Source: Diploptera punctata (lineage: Eukaryota > Arthropoda > Insecta > Blattodea > Blaberidae). Taken from it: a stretch of 64,000 bases of DNA. The position numbers and the translations under genes are program-made. Where the stretch lies: NCBI GenBank assembly GCA_030220185.1, contig JASPKZ010007551.1, positions 425,001-489,000 on the forward strand. The letters run 5' to 3'. Shown here piece by piece: positions 44,018-56,019 of the stretch (its first letter is position 1; each line of letters begins with the position of its first letter). Below the pieces are notes generated by a model that was given only the letters and a program-made list of their open reading frames with translations, did no database searches and was not told where the DNA came from.

Positions 44018-45080
44018 TCATCATCATCATCATCATCCGGTATCATGACAGCTGCCGCCGTCTTCCGGAAACCAAACGCTATTCCTCTCTGTCCATCCAT
44101 TGATCATCCTCCAATCCTCTGATATTCATAGCCACTTGTACCCCTTCTATCCAAGATTTCTTCGGTCTTCCTCTCTTCCTCCTTTGTATTGGGATCCATT
44201 CCATAACAATTTTAGACAATCTTTGCTCTGGCATTCTTTTGACATGGCCATACCACTGTAATATTTTCTTTTCTACAATGTATATGATATCCGGCTCCTC
44301 TTGTACACCCATTATTTCCCTTATTTCTTTATTTCGTATTTTATCCATTCTGGATTTTCCAGCTGATCATCTTAAAACATCCATTTCTGTACGTAAATTT
44401 CTTTTCATTTCCCTGGTAGGAATTTGCCAGACTTCAGCACCATATGGTAAAATGCTCTGAATTATGGTTTGATATATTTGTAATATTCTATTTTTTGTAA
44501 TATTTTTGCTCCACCAAACAGAGTTTAAAGCATTTATTGCTTGTTTTGTTTGTGCGATTCTATTTTTAATTTCCACTGTGTTATCACTTGAATGGTCTAA
44601 TTTTGTTCCTAAATAAGTGCATTCAATACTAGGCATTAGTTCTTCTCCATTATTGAAATTTATATTTTCCATTTCTTCTCCTGGCATTCCAATATACCCC
44701 AACTGGACATAGGGACCAAGGAAGACCAAAACATCGGTGGAAAGATCAAGACCATCTTCGCTAGGTTTACCGTACAGGCCACATGGCCTAAAACGAATTT
44801 GTTCATGATGATGATGATGATGATTTCTTCTCCTATACACAGATATTTTGTTTTCTCTATATTTATATAAGTCCCCATTTTTCATATTCTTCCTTCAGTT
44901 TTTTGCCATATATTCTAAAGTCATCGTGGTCTTGTGCTATTAATACCTGGTCGTCTGCAAAATTGAGTGAATATACATGTGTATTTTGAAATGGTATGCC
45001 CATTATTTGTAATTTTTTCCTCCGATCTCTTAGTAATCTTTCAAGATCCCTTTTATATTCAATATTTCACATATGAAGGA
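44018..45080 (-). pseudogene. LINE fragment (family L), RT to C-terminus
   Basis: Minus strand: DQVLIAQDHD-like RT region near 44930, EKTKYLCIGEE, ELMPSIECTYLGTKLD, IAQTKQAINALNSVWWSKNI, IIQSILPYGAEVWQI, KIRNKEIREIMGVQE, WYGHVKRMPEQRL and GRPKKSWIEGV. It ends in (GAT)n at 44018-44036. A 140-bp retroposon interrupts it at 44683-44822; removing it restores CIGEEMENI. RTE-like. Confidence 0.82.
44671..44834 (+). repeat. 140-bp short retroposon with 12-bp target duplications
   Basis: ATTTCTTCTCCT at 44671-44682 is repeated exactly at 44823-44834. The insert (44683-44822) starts GGCATTCCAATATACCCC, includes CTTCGCTAGGTTTACCG and the palindromic AGGCCACATGGCCT, and ends GAATTTGTTC followed by (ATG)n. 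The palindrome is also present in the LINE 3' end at 21025, suggesting it is mobilised by a LINE of that type. Confidence 0.9.
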
Positions 45081-45629
45081 TTCAGGGGAAGAAATCCGGT
45101 AACTAACTTTTAGTTTCACAACATACATACCATACTGCCTTACTGTATTCCAAACTTTGGAGGTAAATAAACCCATGAATAAACTGTATATTTTACTATC
45201 ACACTTCTAAATTGTAGTGTTTTTTGTGGAGAATGTGACACCTCAAACTCCATTTCGACAAAAAAATGTTACTTACTTGGTTCTTTCTCTGTACCCTTCA
45301 TATGACAAGGGTTGTAATTCAGAAAGAGGGAATTTATGATTGAAATTACAATCTCATTCGTAGAAATTAATACCTTTCATGGCAATGACAAAGTAATAAT
45401 GTGCTAAGCACCAAGAAGTGGTAATAAGGCATCTGATTTCCTTTTATAATTTCTACATTCGTTTTAATTCATGCAAACACTAATATAATTTTTCTGTTAT
45501 CTAAGATTATAAGTTATTAAAGAAGTGCATTATTATTTCTTCGCCATAGGTATTATCTAGTTCCTGAGACCATTCGTATGGATTTAACACAGAGAAGATC
45601 ATAAGAATTGATTCATTACACTATCAAAA
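45081..45629. other. No gene recognised
   Basis: AT-rich flank; nothing identified. Confidence 0.35.
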
Positions 45630-45820
45630 CCAGAGGAGCATGACCGCACGGACATAAGTTCTCCATACTTTCCTATCCTGACCAAATATTTTCCAATCAT
45701 TCCCTGAATAATTCAAATCTCTCAAATCATTGTAAATATCATTGTAAATATCATTCTCCTATTTCATTCTTTTCCAACATATTGGGACCTTCTGGATTTC
45801 CTTTAAAAAAAATTCGGATC
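45630..45820 (-). pseudogene. LINE family H C-terminal fragment, decayed
   Basis: Contains CATGACCGCACGGACATAAG, TCTCCATACTTTCCTATCC and TTTTCCAATCATTCCCTG, the complement of the H end. A 16-bp unit (ATCATTGTAAAT) is tandemly repeated at about 45737. Confidence 0.8.
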
Positions 45821-46269
45821 ATTATATGAGTTACTATCATTTAAATTTTCATTCATTTCTCCATGAGATGTTTAAATCGAAATAATTTAATTCTAAATTT
45901 GCAGCAACGCTCAAACACAACAGCCGGATTAAACTAATTCATTGTTAAAAGTATTATTTTTTAATTCACCTATAGCGTACAGCAAAATCATATAATGTAA
46001 GCCTATATAAGGTATTCGACAGGTATTAGTGAAATTCTGGCTTATGAAAAATATTCGAAAAAATGTGAATACACAATTTCATTATTTGGAATAGTTTCTG
46101 AAATAACTGCAATTAAAATATTCTAACACACAATCTACATGATCATGTAGGGTATTACTCCACCAAGTAGTCTGCGCTCGCGGAAAATATGTTCACCAAC
46201 ATACTGTCTTTCTCTTTCCCTTCCTTACTATGTTACCACTTCCTGCCCTCTGTATATGTTCTTTGTCTG

Positions 46270-46530
46270 GCAGGTAGAGAGCTGACAAATACTATGGATT
46301 TTAATTGTCCGTCCTTCTACGCAGTCATTGGCAAAATGACTAATTTGACAACCCTGCTACTATTGGGGTTACGTATAGGAATGGGCTGTCACTTCTCATT
46401 ACATGTTGCCACTTGTGATTTATTGTGAAGCTAGTAACGAAGAGATGACAAATACTGTGATTTTAAATGATCCGACCGCTTGAGCGTTCCGTGCTTAAAT
46501 GACTAATATGACAACCATGTTAAGATCTTT
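46270..46530. repeat. Diverged ~165-bp direct duplication
   Basis: GAGCTGACAAATACTATGG … ATGACTAATTTGACAACC (46278-46351) is echoed by GAGATGACAAATACTGTG … ATGACTAATATGACAACC (46442-46515). Confidence 0.7.
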
Positions 46531-46748
46531 CACATGTGTTTAGGGATTCTCCGCCCACAGTTAAAATTGAACCATTTCAGTACGTGATCGGATGTAGTCT
46601 CCTCCATCCGTTCCACAGATTCAATAGTTCGGCGACACTAGCGCTAGAACTCTTCCCTTCCGTCCGTGCGAAGTTAACTTGGTTGTGTAATACATTGATT
46701 GATATGTTTTACCTGCCCATACGTCACGACTGGAAAGACATGATCTAA

Positions 46749-47100
46749 AGCACAGAAAATTCCCAAATTTTGGGATAATGTTAGAATGAATTAATTAATA
46801 CAGAAATCTGTATTTGTGTTCAAAAGCTTTATATTATAATACAATGCTTAATTTACTCCATAAGAGCTTTGAAAGGAAAAAGTCACATTTGAAATTTCAG
46901 TGATAACTTAACAGACTTAACAGTGATTTCTATTTGAAGGTCTTCAAACATCAGAATGAAATGAAATATCGATATTTTAGGATAATACTTAGGAGGAATA
47001 ATTAGATCCAGGCATCACTAAGATAAAATAATAACAAAAATAAAAATGGTAGTGCTCATTTTGTTTCACAACAGTTTTAAAAAGAATAATTTTGAAATGT

Positions 47101-47131
<31 letters not shown>

Positions 47132-48231
47132 GTGCGCGCGCGCGCGCGTGTGTATGTATGTGTTTATACTCGTACAACCCTACGTGCGGCAGAGATATTT
47201 TCTTGGGAAAGTAACATAACAAAGGCTATTTTATTTTCCCATATGTCCCCACAAATGTAAGAGAATAACATCGCTGAAAATATACACCTAGTAGCCAACT
47301 AAGGTATTATGTGGTTGGGAAAGTAAAATTGAATTTTGCTTGGGGTTCTTAAAAAACTTCGGACTCATATTATACTGAAACTATAAGCATGTCTCTGAAA
47401 ACATCATTATTACATAAATATACATTTACCAATGAAGAGTATCTTTCTCGTTTTAAGATTCTTATAAAATCTATGATGAACAGACGGAATATTGTGAACA
47501 TTCAGTTCGCTTCTCCTAATCTCACAGATTTCTATTACAAGTCACAAGCATGTATTACTATCGGAATAACAGTGAAATTTAGGTCCTTCTAAAGAGAAGA
47601 TGTTGATTAGTCATATCTGGCTTGACGAAAATAGGGCACTATATATTCTACCGGCAGTGTAAGATGCTATAAATCACATGACCTACTTTGCTTTAGAAGA
47701 GATAATAAATGTATTATGATCGTAAAAATAGAGCACTTTGCTAAGTAATGACATAAGTGATTAATTACAAATAACTTTATGCCATAAACTAAACATATCC
47801 TTGATAACTTTGTCATATAGTGTGAAAACGAAAATGCTTTCCGCGAACTTTATCACCACTGCATTATTTCATATTAGAAAATTCATTTTATGCCATATCT
47901 AATTACTAATATTTTAACTGTATAGTTTTAAGACTTAATAGTCGATATTTAAAGTTTAGTTACAAAATATGGCTCTGTTTTGTTATTAAGATAGAAGTTT
48001 ATCCTCTGATTAATTATTTAGTGTAAAAATTTGGAAATTATTATCAACAAGTCTTGAACTATTCTTTCCTTGTCAATTTAACTAGGTTCTGTATATTCAT
48101 TTTCAGTCTATTATTAAACATTGTTTAATACTGTAACCTGGTTCATCATTGTGCTTATTAACTTTTAAGATAGTCTACTCTTAAACTTGGAAAGCTTACA
48201 AAAATACTCATTCTTATTTATTTATTTTTGT
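46749..48231. other. No gene; contains a (TG)n(CG)n run
   Basis: AT-rich sequence. Apart from the dinucleotide run at 47106-47154 nothing was recognised. Confidence 0.4.
47106..47154. repeat. (TG)n(CG)n(TG)n alternating purine-pyrimidine run
   Basis: About 12 TG, then GTGCGTGCGCGCGCGCGCG, then TG again. The pattern is strictly alternating. Confidence 0.97.
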
Positions 48232-48563
48232 TTCGTTATTATGCCGGGGCACGCCGTAGCGTAGTGGTTAAGGCACTGAGCTACAAGCCGGAGGGTCGAG
48301 GGTTCAAGTCCCGTTGGGGTCAGTATTTTTAAACTGACCCAAACCCTCTGGCGGCACTATGGCCCTGGGGTCTACTCAGCCTCTAACGGAAATGAGTACC
48401 AGACGCTTGTTCTGGGGGTAAAAGGCGGCCGTCACGCAGGGCTGACAACCCGGCTGACATAAAGTGCCGATTGTCTAGAAAAAGTGGGAGCCTTAACCTC
48501 CTACTACCCCAAGGGCCTCCGGGTCTGTTGTGGGATCACTTTACTTTACTTCGTTATTATGCC
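48232..48563 (+). repeat. SINE family E, full length, with 14-bp target duplication
   Basis: TTCGTTATTATGCC at 48232-48245 is repeated exactly at 48550-48563. The element runs from GGGGCACGCCGTAGCGTAGT with B box GGTTCAAGTCC to the TTACTTTACT tail, and fixes the ends of family E. Confidence 0.95.
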
Positions 48564-48683
48564 ACATTTACTCTTAACTTACTATCACCTTGTCCATTTA
48601 TGTTCATTATGTTTATAATTTCACTCTTCATTTGTTTTGTGATGTTGAATATCTAAACATCAAGTCCTCAAACTACAACTAAC

Positions 48684-49352
48684 TACCTCACTAACACTGT
48701 CGAACCCATAGGTTCATGGCCACGCAGATATAAGCTCTCCATATATCCCTATCCTGAGCTAATCATCGTCTGTATAATCTAATTCACTCAAATCATGGAT
48801 AATGTTATTCTCCCATTTTATTCTCGGTACCAACTGGGCATTTTCCCTCTGGTTTTCCTACAACAATCTTCCACGACCCTCTTTCATTCCCACTTCGTAC
48901 CATATGCCCTGCCCGTCGGACTCTACGAGACTTAACTATTCTTATTTTATGTGGTTTCCCATAAAAACTATGTAAGTCATTGTTAAGTATTCTTCTCCAT
49001 TCGCCAATTTCTCTTTGATCCAAAATTTTTGTTAAGAACGTTATCTCAAATACTTATTACAATATTTTCTCTTCCCTTGAAATACGAATCCGCGTTTCGC
49101 TTCAATATAACTGGGAGAATAAGAGTTTTATATATTTTCAGTTTAACGTTTTTTTAGAGAAGTCCTTCAATGCATAATAGCAAGCATTTTCAGAGTTGAG
49201 CCTATCTTTAATTTCTTTCGGCATCACATTCCTATTTGCAATTATTGTTCCTAGGTATTTGAATTCAGCCAATTCTTCAAAATTTATTTATTTTTATTTG
49301 TTGATTTGCCATCAACTTTCCATTTCCATTATATAATGTATTTCTACGTGTG
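48684..49352 (-). pseudogene. LINE family H fragment
   Basis: Minus strand: KIRIVKSRRVRRAGHMVRSG, GEWRRILNNDLHSFYGKP, then decayed sequence up to the EFKYLGTII region. Ends with the VRAAMNLRV-type block next to CACTGTCGAACCCATAGG. Confidence 0.85.
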
Positions 49353-49447
49353 AATATCGAACCATATTTTAACCAAATTAAAATATTTTCACTATCATCT
49401 CTCTTTTATGTAATTATTCCTATACTAACTACCGCTACAAACTTATA

Positions 49448-51050
49448 CAGTTAGTAACAATCTTGTTCATACAGCTTATGATTTTGTTAATTTTAGGGCT
49501 ATAAAGTTTTAAAATTGATACTAAGCCGCGTAATAGTATTAGCTGTGCTACGGAAATACATGCCAATTAATTTTATATTGTAGCACGTTTAAATTTATTT
49601 GGAAAACATGGAGGGAACTGGAATGCAACAGTCTTGTTCATACACTCAAAAAATACCGTCTCTATACATTGTGCGTTTGTAAACAAATGTTGCGCTACCT
49701 ACTCAAGTGAACGAGTAGAGAGGGTTGTTTCATAGCATTGACATACTTTCTTCATTTGTGTACACAATTGAGAAGAGATTGCAGTTAAATTCAGACTTAA
49801 AGAGAACTATTGTCACCCTTGCTTTAAGAGGTAAATCACTGAGTAAAATAGGCAATATAGTGGGAAAATCACATGCAACTGTACAGTACATAGTTAATAA
49901 GTTCAAGTATGAAGGTACCATAGACAATTTTTAGCGTAAAGGTAGAGAAAAAGTAATAAACGAAAGAAAAGAACGTTTTATTCTCAGACATGTTAGAGCA
50001 TATCCTCGGATTAGTGCCCCAGAACTTAGGCCCATGGTGGAAGAAGTGTCCGGAAAGCAAATGAGTAATCAGATGGTTTGTCGTGTACTGTGGATGCGTA
50101 ATTATCGTGGCCCTAGACCGCAAAAAAGGTCATATGTAAGTGAAAAAAATTTTGCTGCAAGACTATTCTTTGCAAAAGAGCACGTAAACAAATCACAAGA
50201 GTTTCGGGATCGTGTAATTTGGTCCGATGAAAGCAAAGTAAATATCTTCGGATCAGATGGTATGATAAGGATTTGGAGTAAACCCAACATTGCTGATGAT
50301 AATGTGAATACTCTTCTGACTGTGAAACACGGAGGAGGTTCAGTTATGATCTGGGTCTGCATGTCTTCCAGCCGGATTGGAAACCTGCACTTCATTGACG
50401 GAATAATGGAAAAATGGTATTATAACAGGATATTGAAGGAAAATGTAAAACAAAGTGCCATAAATGGGACTGGGACAGAATTACATATTCCACCAAAACA
50501 ATGAGTGTAAACATACTGCAAAAATTAACAAGCTTTGGTTGATCTGGAACGTTCCGAAGCAGCTGAGAACACCTGAGACAGCTGATCTAAATCAATTGAG
50601 AATCTTTGAGCAGAGTTGGAGAAAAATGTCCATAAAAGAAAAGGGACTTCAAAAGAAGAAGTAAAATGTTTCATTAGAGAGGAATGGGATAAAATCACAT
50701 CTGAGATTATAAAAAAAAATGGGTTAATTCAATGCAACGACGATGCCAAGTAATGATTAAAGCAAAAGGGTACTCTACTAAGTATTACATGAAGACATTG
50801 TTATTTATTTTGGTTTTGTGTTTTAAGTGTATGAACAGAAATGTTGCAAATAAGTGAATGTTTAACTTCGTTGGTTTTAGTTTTAATTATAGTTTTAATA
50901 GAAATAGTTGCAAAAGATAATTAATTTTATTAAAATAGATTTGTTAGGCTCTTATGATACTCTGAAATGATAACCAGAAATAAATCACATTTCGGAAGAT
51001 AGAACATTTACTTCAAATCACAAAATCTCAGCTGTATGAACAACTAACTG
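49448..51050 (+). mobile_element. Tc1-like element with IR/DR ends, dead
   Basis: Outer ends: CAGTTAGTAACAATCTTGTT plus CATACAGC on the left, and the complement CAGTTAGTTGTTCATACAGC on the right, flanked by TA (49446-49447, 51051-51052). A second binding-site-like TTGTTCATACACT lies at about 49634, with its mirror TGTATGAACAG at about 50828. This two-site arrangement is known for Tc1-like elements such as Sleeping Beauty. Encloses one transposase pseudogene. Confidence 0.8.
49725..50753 (+). pseudogene. Tc1-like transposase pseudogene
   Basis: Helix-turn-helix region SDLKRTIVTLALRGKSLSKI then GKSHATVQYIVNKF. After a stop comes RFILRHVRAYPRISAPEL, then WMRNYRGPRPQKR, the first catalytic Asp in RVIWSDESKVNIFGSDG, and GGGSVMIWVCMSS. 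A frameshift near 50490 leads to FHQNNECKHTAKINKLWL, where the second catalytic Asp (FHQDND) has become Asn. The third motif is degraded (PETADLN). A final frame gives AELEKNVHKRKGTSKEEVKC and REEWDKI, ending at 50753. It is about the normal 340 residues but inactive. Confidence 0.85.
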
Positions 51051-51052
51051 TA

Positions 51053-51925
51053 TCTAGAGCAGCAAATTAACTTTTTTGGAAACTTTATAATTCATTCGAC
51101 TGAACTTATAAACCTAATAGTGAAAACTCACTCTTTCAACTATTCACTGACTTGATGTTAATAATCGAGTTTAGACATTGGCGTGTGTTTAAATAAGAAA
51201 AAAAACAAAGCTCAGGTCTAAACAATTGTTGAACCATTATTGTCCCTTCTTCATTAACGTCATTTGGGGCATAGCTGATGTGCATAAATAAATACGTGGT
51301 CACTATTTCGTGCTGGGCGAATGTTAAGAATATGGTGCTCGTAAAAGCGTGCATTATCCCAATGTCTCTATAACATTGCTGCCATTATAATTACCATTGA
51401 CATTGTAATGATGCGATGTGAGATTATTTGGCTTTCATATTCTTGTACATTAGTATATAAGAATTGTTTCTTTAAGGGTGGTGGCTCACACGTAACATAA
51501 CCTAAGTTTTCAAATCCTTGCATAAGAAAAATAAATAAATAAATACTTATGCCTATGTTATTAGATCAAATAGGTTACTGAAACCTCTCCTTCCAAAGAC
51601 GCAAGGTTGACTAAGCTTCAATTATAGAGTAGAGGTCACTCTGAACAGAAGTCAGAAGAGCAGGATCAGACTTACAAACAAAATATACTTCAGTGGAACA
51701 AAAAATATGCGCACTGGCTATTCTGAATATTTGGATTCAAACATAACTACTGTGCTGGATACTAAATAATACCGTTCAGCAATGTTGCAGTAATCAAACG
51801 ATACAGAAAACTATTCTAAATCCCCTTCCTTCTGACGTCATGTACATTGGTCGCATCAACCATGCTCTGATATCGTGTTTACGAAGAAATTATTCCATCT
51901 CTAGTTATTAAGTCACGTTTCGTTA
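51053..51925. other. No gene recognised
   Basis: Flank of the Tc1-like element. No repeat family identified. Confidence 0.35.
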
Positions 51926-52794
51926 AGCTTTCATCATCATCATCATAATAATACATTCACGAATTTAGGCAATTTGTTGACCTGTTTCGGCCTCAAGAGA
52001 AACGCCATCCAAAAGTCTTTTGAATGGATGTCCTGGTCTTCTTCTTCCTGCATTCTTCTTCTTCTTAATATTTGTTTGGGTATCCTGTGATCTTCCATTC
52101 GATGAACATGTTGCATCCATCTTGATTTATAATCAGAAATTTTATTTTCTAAAGGTTCCATGAATCATTTTTCTAAGATGTCTTCATTTTTTTTAAATCT
52201 AGTAGTGTGCATCCTGCAGTCCTTCCAAGATATATCATTTCAGCAGATCTAAGTATCTGTATATCCTTCTGTTTCAATGTCCATACTTCGCTACCATACA
52301 AAGAGTTGGAAGAGCCAGGGTTTTATACACTTTTAGTATTGAATGTTTTTGGACTAACTGTGGTTTGAAGATAGAATTTATTAACCCTAAAATTATTAGA
52401 AATTTAGATTTTTTTTACGTTTACGTCCTTTTTTCTTCATATGAGATATTCCATCCTAGATATGTAAAATTATTCACCTGCTCCAAAATTTTATTGTCAA
52501 GTACAATTTTACTTCTGACAGAATCTTCACTTTCAAAAGCCATTTTTTTTGTTTTTTTTTCTGTAGATATTTTCAATCCATATTCACCTGTAATTTTGTT
52601 AAGTTCATACAGACCTTTCTGCAGATTATCTTCTGAATTTGCAATTATTATTTGGTCATCTGCAAACAGTAGGGTGTTTAATTTTGTATTTTCAAATATT
52701 CTTATTCCAAATTTATATTTCTTGTTCCAACAAGATTCTTTAAACTTGAAAATAAAAATATACCCACTGACTAACGTTATTTTTATCTCCCAAT
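51926..52794 (-). pseudogene. LINE fragment (family M), RT to C-terminus
   Basis: Minus strand frames: ADDQIIIANSEDNLQKGLYE, YGLKISTEK, VLDNKILEQVNNFTYLGW, LKVYKTLALPTL, WMQHVHRMEDHRIPKQIL and GRRRPGHPFKRLLDGVS. Ends in (ATG)n. Several stops and frameshifts. Confidence 0.75.
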
Positions 52795-53065
52795 TTCTTT
52801 GTGTTAGTCAATAGTGTGTGCGTGTTGGCCTCACTACAGCCTAATAGTAACTACATCATCAGCATAAACTAACAGCTTATTAATGCCATTAAATTGTAGG
52901 CCTTCTCCATCCTCTAAAGATTTGATGGCATGCTCTAGTACAAAATTAAATAGTAGAGGAGATAGTGCATCTTCTTGCTTCAACCCATTGTGGATTTCAA
53001 AAGTATCCGAAAACTGTTCGCCTACACGCACCCTACTCTTTGTGCCATTTAGACACATTCGTATA

Positions 53066-53066
<1 letters not shown>
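52795..53066 (-). pseudogene. LINE family H fragment adjoining LINE M
   Basis: Reads KSRVRVGEQFSDTFEIHNGL, KQEDALSPLLFNFVLEHAIK and GINKLLVYADDV, with QE in place of QG in the conserved QGDALSP block. The left border is a direct join to LINE M; the right border is a microsatellite. Confidence 0.88.
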
Positions 53067-53106
<40 letters not shown>

Positions 53107-53185
53107 TACTACTACTACTACTACTAGTACTACTACTAGTAGTACTACTACTACTACTACTACTAATAATAATAATAATAATAAC

Positions 53186-53230
<45 letters not shown>

Positions 53231-53231
53231 T
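53064..53231. repeat. Compound (CTA)n then (AAT)n microsatellite
   Basis: About 100 bp of ACT repeats with a few variants, then about 65 bp of AAT repeats. Ser/Val/Ile or Thr/Asn runs in translation are artefacts. Confidence 0.97.
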
Positions 53232-53234
53232 GAA

Positions 53235-53799
53235 AAATACAAAAATAAATTAACACGAAATTTCCAAACTATCCACTTCACTAATAGCCTATTAGCAAAA
53301 ATGAATTGCTGTCTCTGTATGTTGCAATCTCATTTCGACAAGTATTGATTAAAATAAATGAGGGGAAAATAGAGAGAAAACGAGGCGGGGCAGAGATTAT
53401 AATGCTCTTAACGCATTAGAATATCTCATATTATTTCTTTTTTTTTTGCACAACTGTATCATTACCATCAACATGACGAATTAGGCTCAAATAGATTCGT
53501 GCTAATAGCTTTTTCATCGATCATTTCGGACGTCTCACAATAATTAAGTTTATAACAATTATTTTATTTATTAATACGGGGTACTTTAAATACAATTCAT
53601 TCGCCAAAATGATAGACCTATAAATTATAAAATATTGTAAAAACGAAACGAGTTATAAACGTTTATAGGAAGCATTGAACAAAAGTAATTAGGCTAACGA
53701 ATAAATTTATAACACAGTTTCTTGCTTTTTATACTTACTTTCTTCTTCATCTTCTCCATCGTAATTTAATCTCTGGCCTTACAGCTATATTTACATGCT
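53235..53799. other. No gene recognised
   Basis: AT-rich; nothing identified. Confidence 0.35.
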
Positions 53800-54062
53800 C
53801 CATGCAACGCGAATCTCACGTGGGACGACCTGTCGAGGAGGGATTTTTTAGATTTTGAATCACACAAGATTTCTTACCATACAAGGATATTGAGAGCTTC
53901 CAATAATGATGTTCAGCTTAATCCAGGGACAATAAGAGCAATTAAAACGAAAAACGCCATTCATTCATACATCCATACTAAACATGGTGAATGTAATGAT
54001 GGTTATGATGGCAAGATGATGTTAGGGAAACTTCTAGGCCTTAAAGTTACCTGACATTTGTC
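53800..54062 (-). repeat. SINE A2-type 3' module and body
   Basis: Minus strand: GACAAATGTCAGGTAACTTT, AGGCCTAGAAGTTTCCC, then the A2 tail (CATTATTGGAAGCTCTC, GACAGGTCGTCCCACGTGAG). The tRNA-like head is missing. Confidence 0.75.
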
Positions 54063-54169
54063 AATATTAATAAAATTCATGGTAAAATTTCGTTGAGGTG
54101 TTAGTCAGATAATATAAAATTATAAAATTGTACTTTATTTCAGTCTCCTCAACCGTTAAATTAATAAAA

Positions 54170-54345
54170 CAATGTAGACCTTTCGGGACCAATCCCATTC
54201 TCAGCAGAAGGTAGTTGGTTAGTTGGTTACTGTCCAGCTATCTTCGGGCTACTGGCTGATTTGTGATGTAGCTTGTTAATAGCTGGACAGCAACAAACTA
54301 CATTTAGCTGAGGATAGCACTGGTCCCGAAAGGCCTATAGTCCAC
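54170..54345. repeat. Imperfect inverted repeat (foldback)
   Basis: GTAGACCTTTCGGGACCAAT, CTCAGCAG, GTAGTTGGTTA and TGTCCAGCTAT are mirrored by ATAGCTGGACAGCAACAAAC, AGCTGAGGATAG and TGGTCCCGAAAGGCCTATAG. Confidence 0.85.
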
Positions 54346-55617
54346 AGACGAAGAGAATGAAAGCAAGGGACGAAGGGGGCATAGGGAATTGCAAGCGATA
54401 CAATGGCTTACTACCTGAGAATATAGGAACAGTCATATTGTCGCTCACATCTGTAGTTTATTTCAGGCGTATTCAATTTTATGTTTTATATATTGTTTTA
54501 CGGTAATTAAATTTGCTCTTCTTATTCAGTTTAGTTACTTTATATTTTAATGTTTCGTAATTCACTGTGAGGTAAGTAAGGGTGATGATTAAAATTTTGA
54601 AATGTGTCCAACAGACTTGGAACTAACACGCCCGCTCAGCGTCTAAATGAAGGTATGTTATAGTACAATCCTTCATTATATAATGTGTTAAATATGAAAT
54701 GCCTACTGCTTTCATTCACTTCACCTGTGGACTATGCGTTGTTTTATTCATTTTAACAGTTGAGGAAACTGAAAAAAGGTACAATTTTATAATTTTATAC
54801 TATTGTTTTGTATTCCTGACATATGTCTTATATTTGAGAAAAAATCATCCAGGAAACGGGGATCGAAGCTACCCCAATACTTCAGCAGTGGACAATATTT
54901 ACTCTCTAAAAATGATGATAATTGGTGGCCAATATTAGCTGAAATTGATTTACACTTCCAAGGATACAGAAGTTCTGAAAAGAGAGATCAAACGCTTTGA
55001 TTATTTCAATAACCTTCAGAAGTGTTTCTCTCTGCGTTTATTTTCCGCCCCTGGTCTAATAGAAATTCCCATTTTATCTCCAGGCGTTGAAAATAGTTGG
55101 AATGGAAAATTGTCAGCTGGCGTGTTGTGGTCTGTTTTTTTTATGTTAACTGGCAAAGAAATGGACTTCATTGAATGTGCTTACTACACCGGAAGTTGGC
55201 AGTGGCGATTTTGTGCAACTTAGACCAAACTAAACCACTGATATCGATTTAATATTGTAGGAAATTCATTCAGCAATCGTATTATGGCACATTCACGTTT
55301 ATTACCTAACGTGCTTTCTAATGTAAATCTCAAATTATAGTTCTTCAAAATAATAGATATCTTTCAAGTGTTTACAACATTATCTTCATCGTATTAAATA
55401 CTCAAAAAATAACAGTTATAATAAAATATATTATAGTTTGCTTATGAATTAGTGAATAATACAGTGTAAGAATAACACGAATTACAATCAATCATAGATG
55501 TCTGTGGACATGATATTTATCGTTTTTACTATTATCACACCTATGTTCAATTTTCTTTAACGTAGTTTCATAAAAACAGCTACATTTGTCATTATGGTTG
55601 TTTAGTGATTAATAATA
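54346..55617. other. No gene recognised
   Basis: Several 60-90-codon open frames (54699-55223) show no motif or homology I recognise. A possible decayed SINE A head lies near 54840-54895 on the minus strand. Confidence 0.35.
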
Positions 55618-56005
55618 TTTACCACTGTTGTCTCGATGTAGCATATTTTGGCTCATATGCAGTGGTGCGGATTCGATTCCCGGTCGAGACAAGTTTCCTT
55701 GGTGAGATTTTGTAAGATACATTTCGAGAACTTTAAACCCCTAAATAGTCCTTGATAACCATTTGACCATCATAATCAAATTAAGACATCCGCCTTGTTT
55801 GGAATGAACGTGCGAGAGAATGTGTCTTGTCTTAAATGTTCGTGCTGACTCGGAGATGGTCCCGCATTTAGCTGATATCTCATTCGGGGAAGGCTTCCAT
55901 GTCCTTATGTAGTTAAAAAAAGTTTGTATATGATAAAGAGTTTAAACATCTTCCCGACAGGTCGTGTTTACTGTAAGGCACAGGTGACGTGAGGTAGGTA
56001 AACTA
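55618..56005 (+). repeat. SINE A2, full length
   Basis: Head TTTACCACTGTTGTCTCGAT with B box GGATTCGATTCCCGG. Body GATTTTGTAAGATACATTT and AAACCCCTAAATAGTCC. The A2 3' module includes CTCATTCGGGGAAGGCTTCC, ATGTCCTTATG and CTTCCCGACAGGTCG. Confidence 0.85.
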
Positions 56006-56019
56006 CCTAAAATGGAGAG

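Noticed and set aside
54699..55223. Possible host exons (79-, 65- and 92-codon frames)
   Set aside because: No motif, no matching splice pattern, and frames overlap in different registers.
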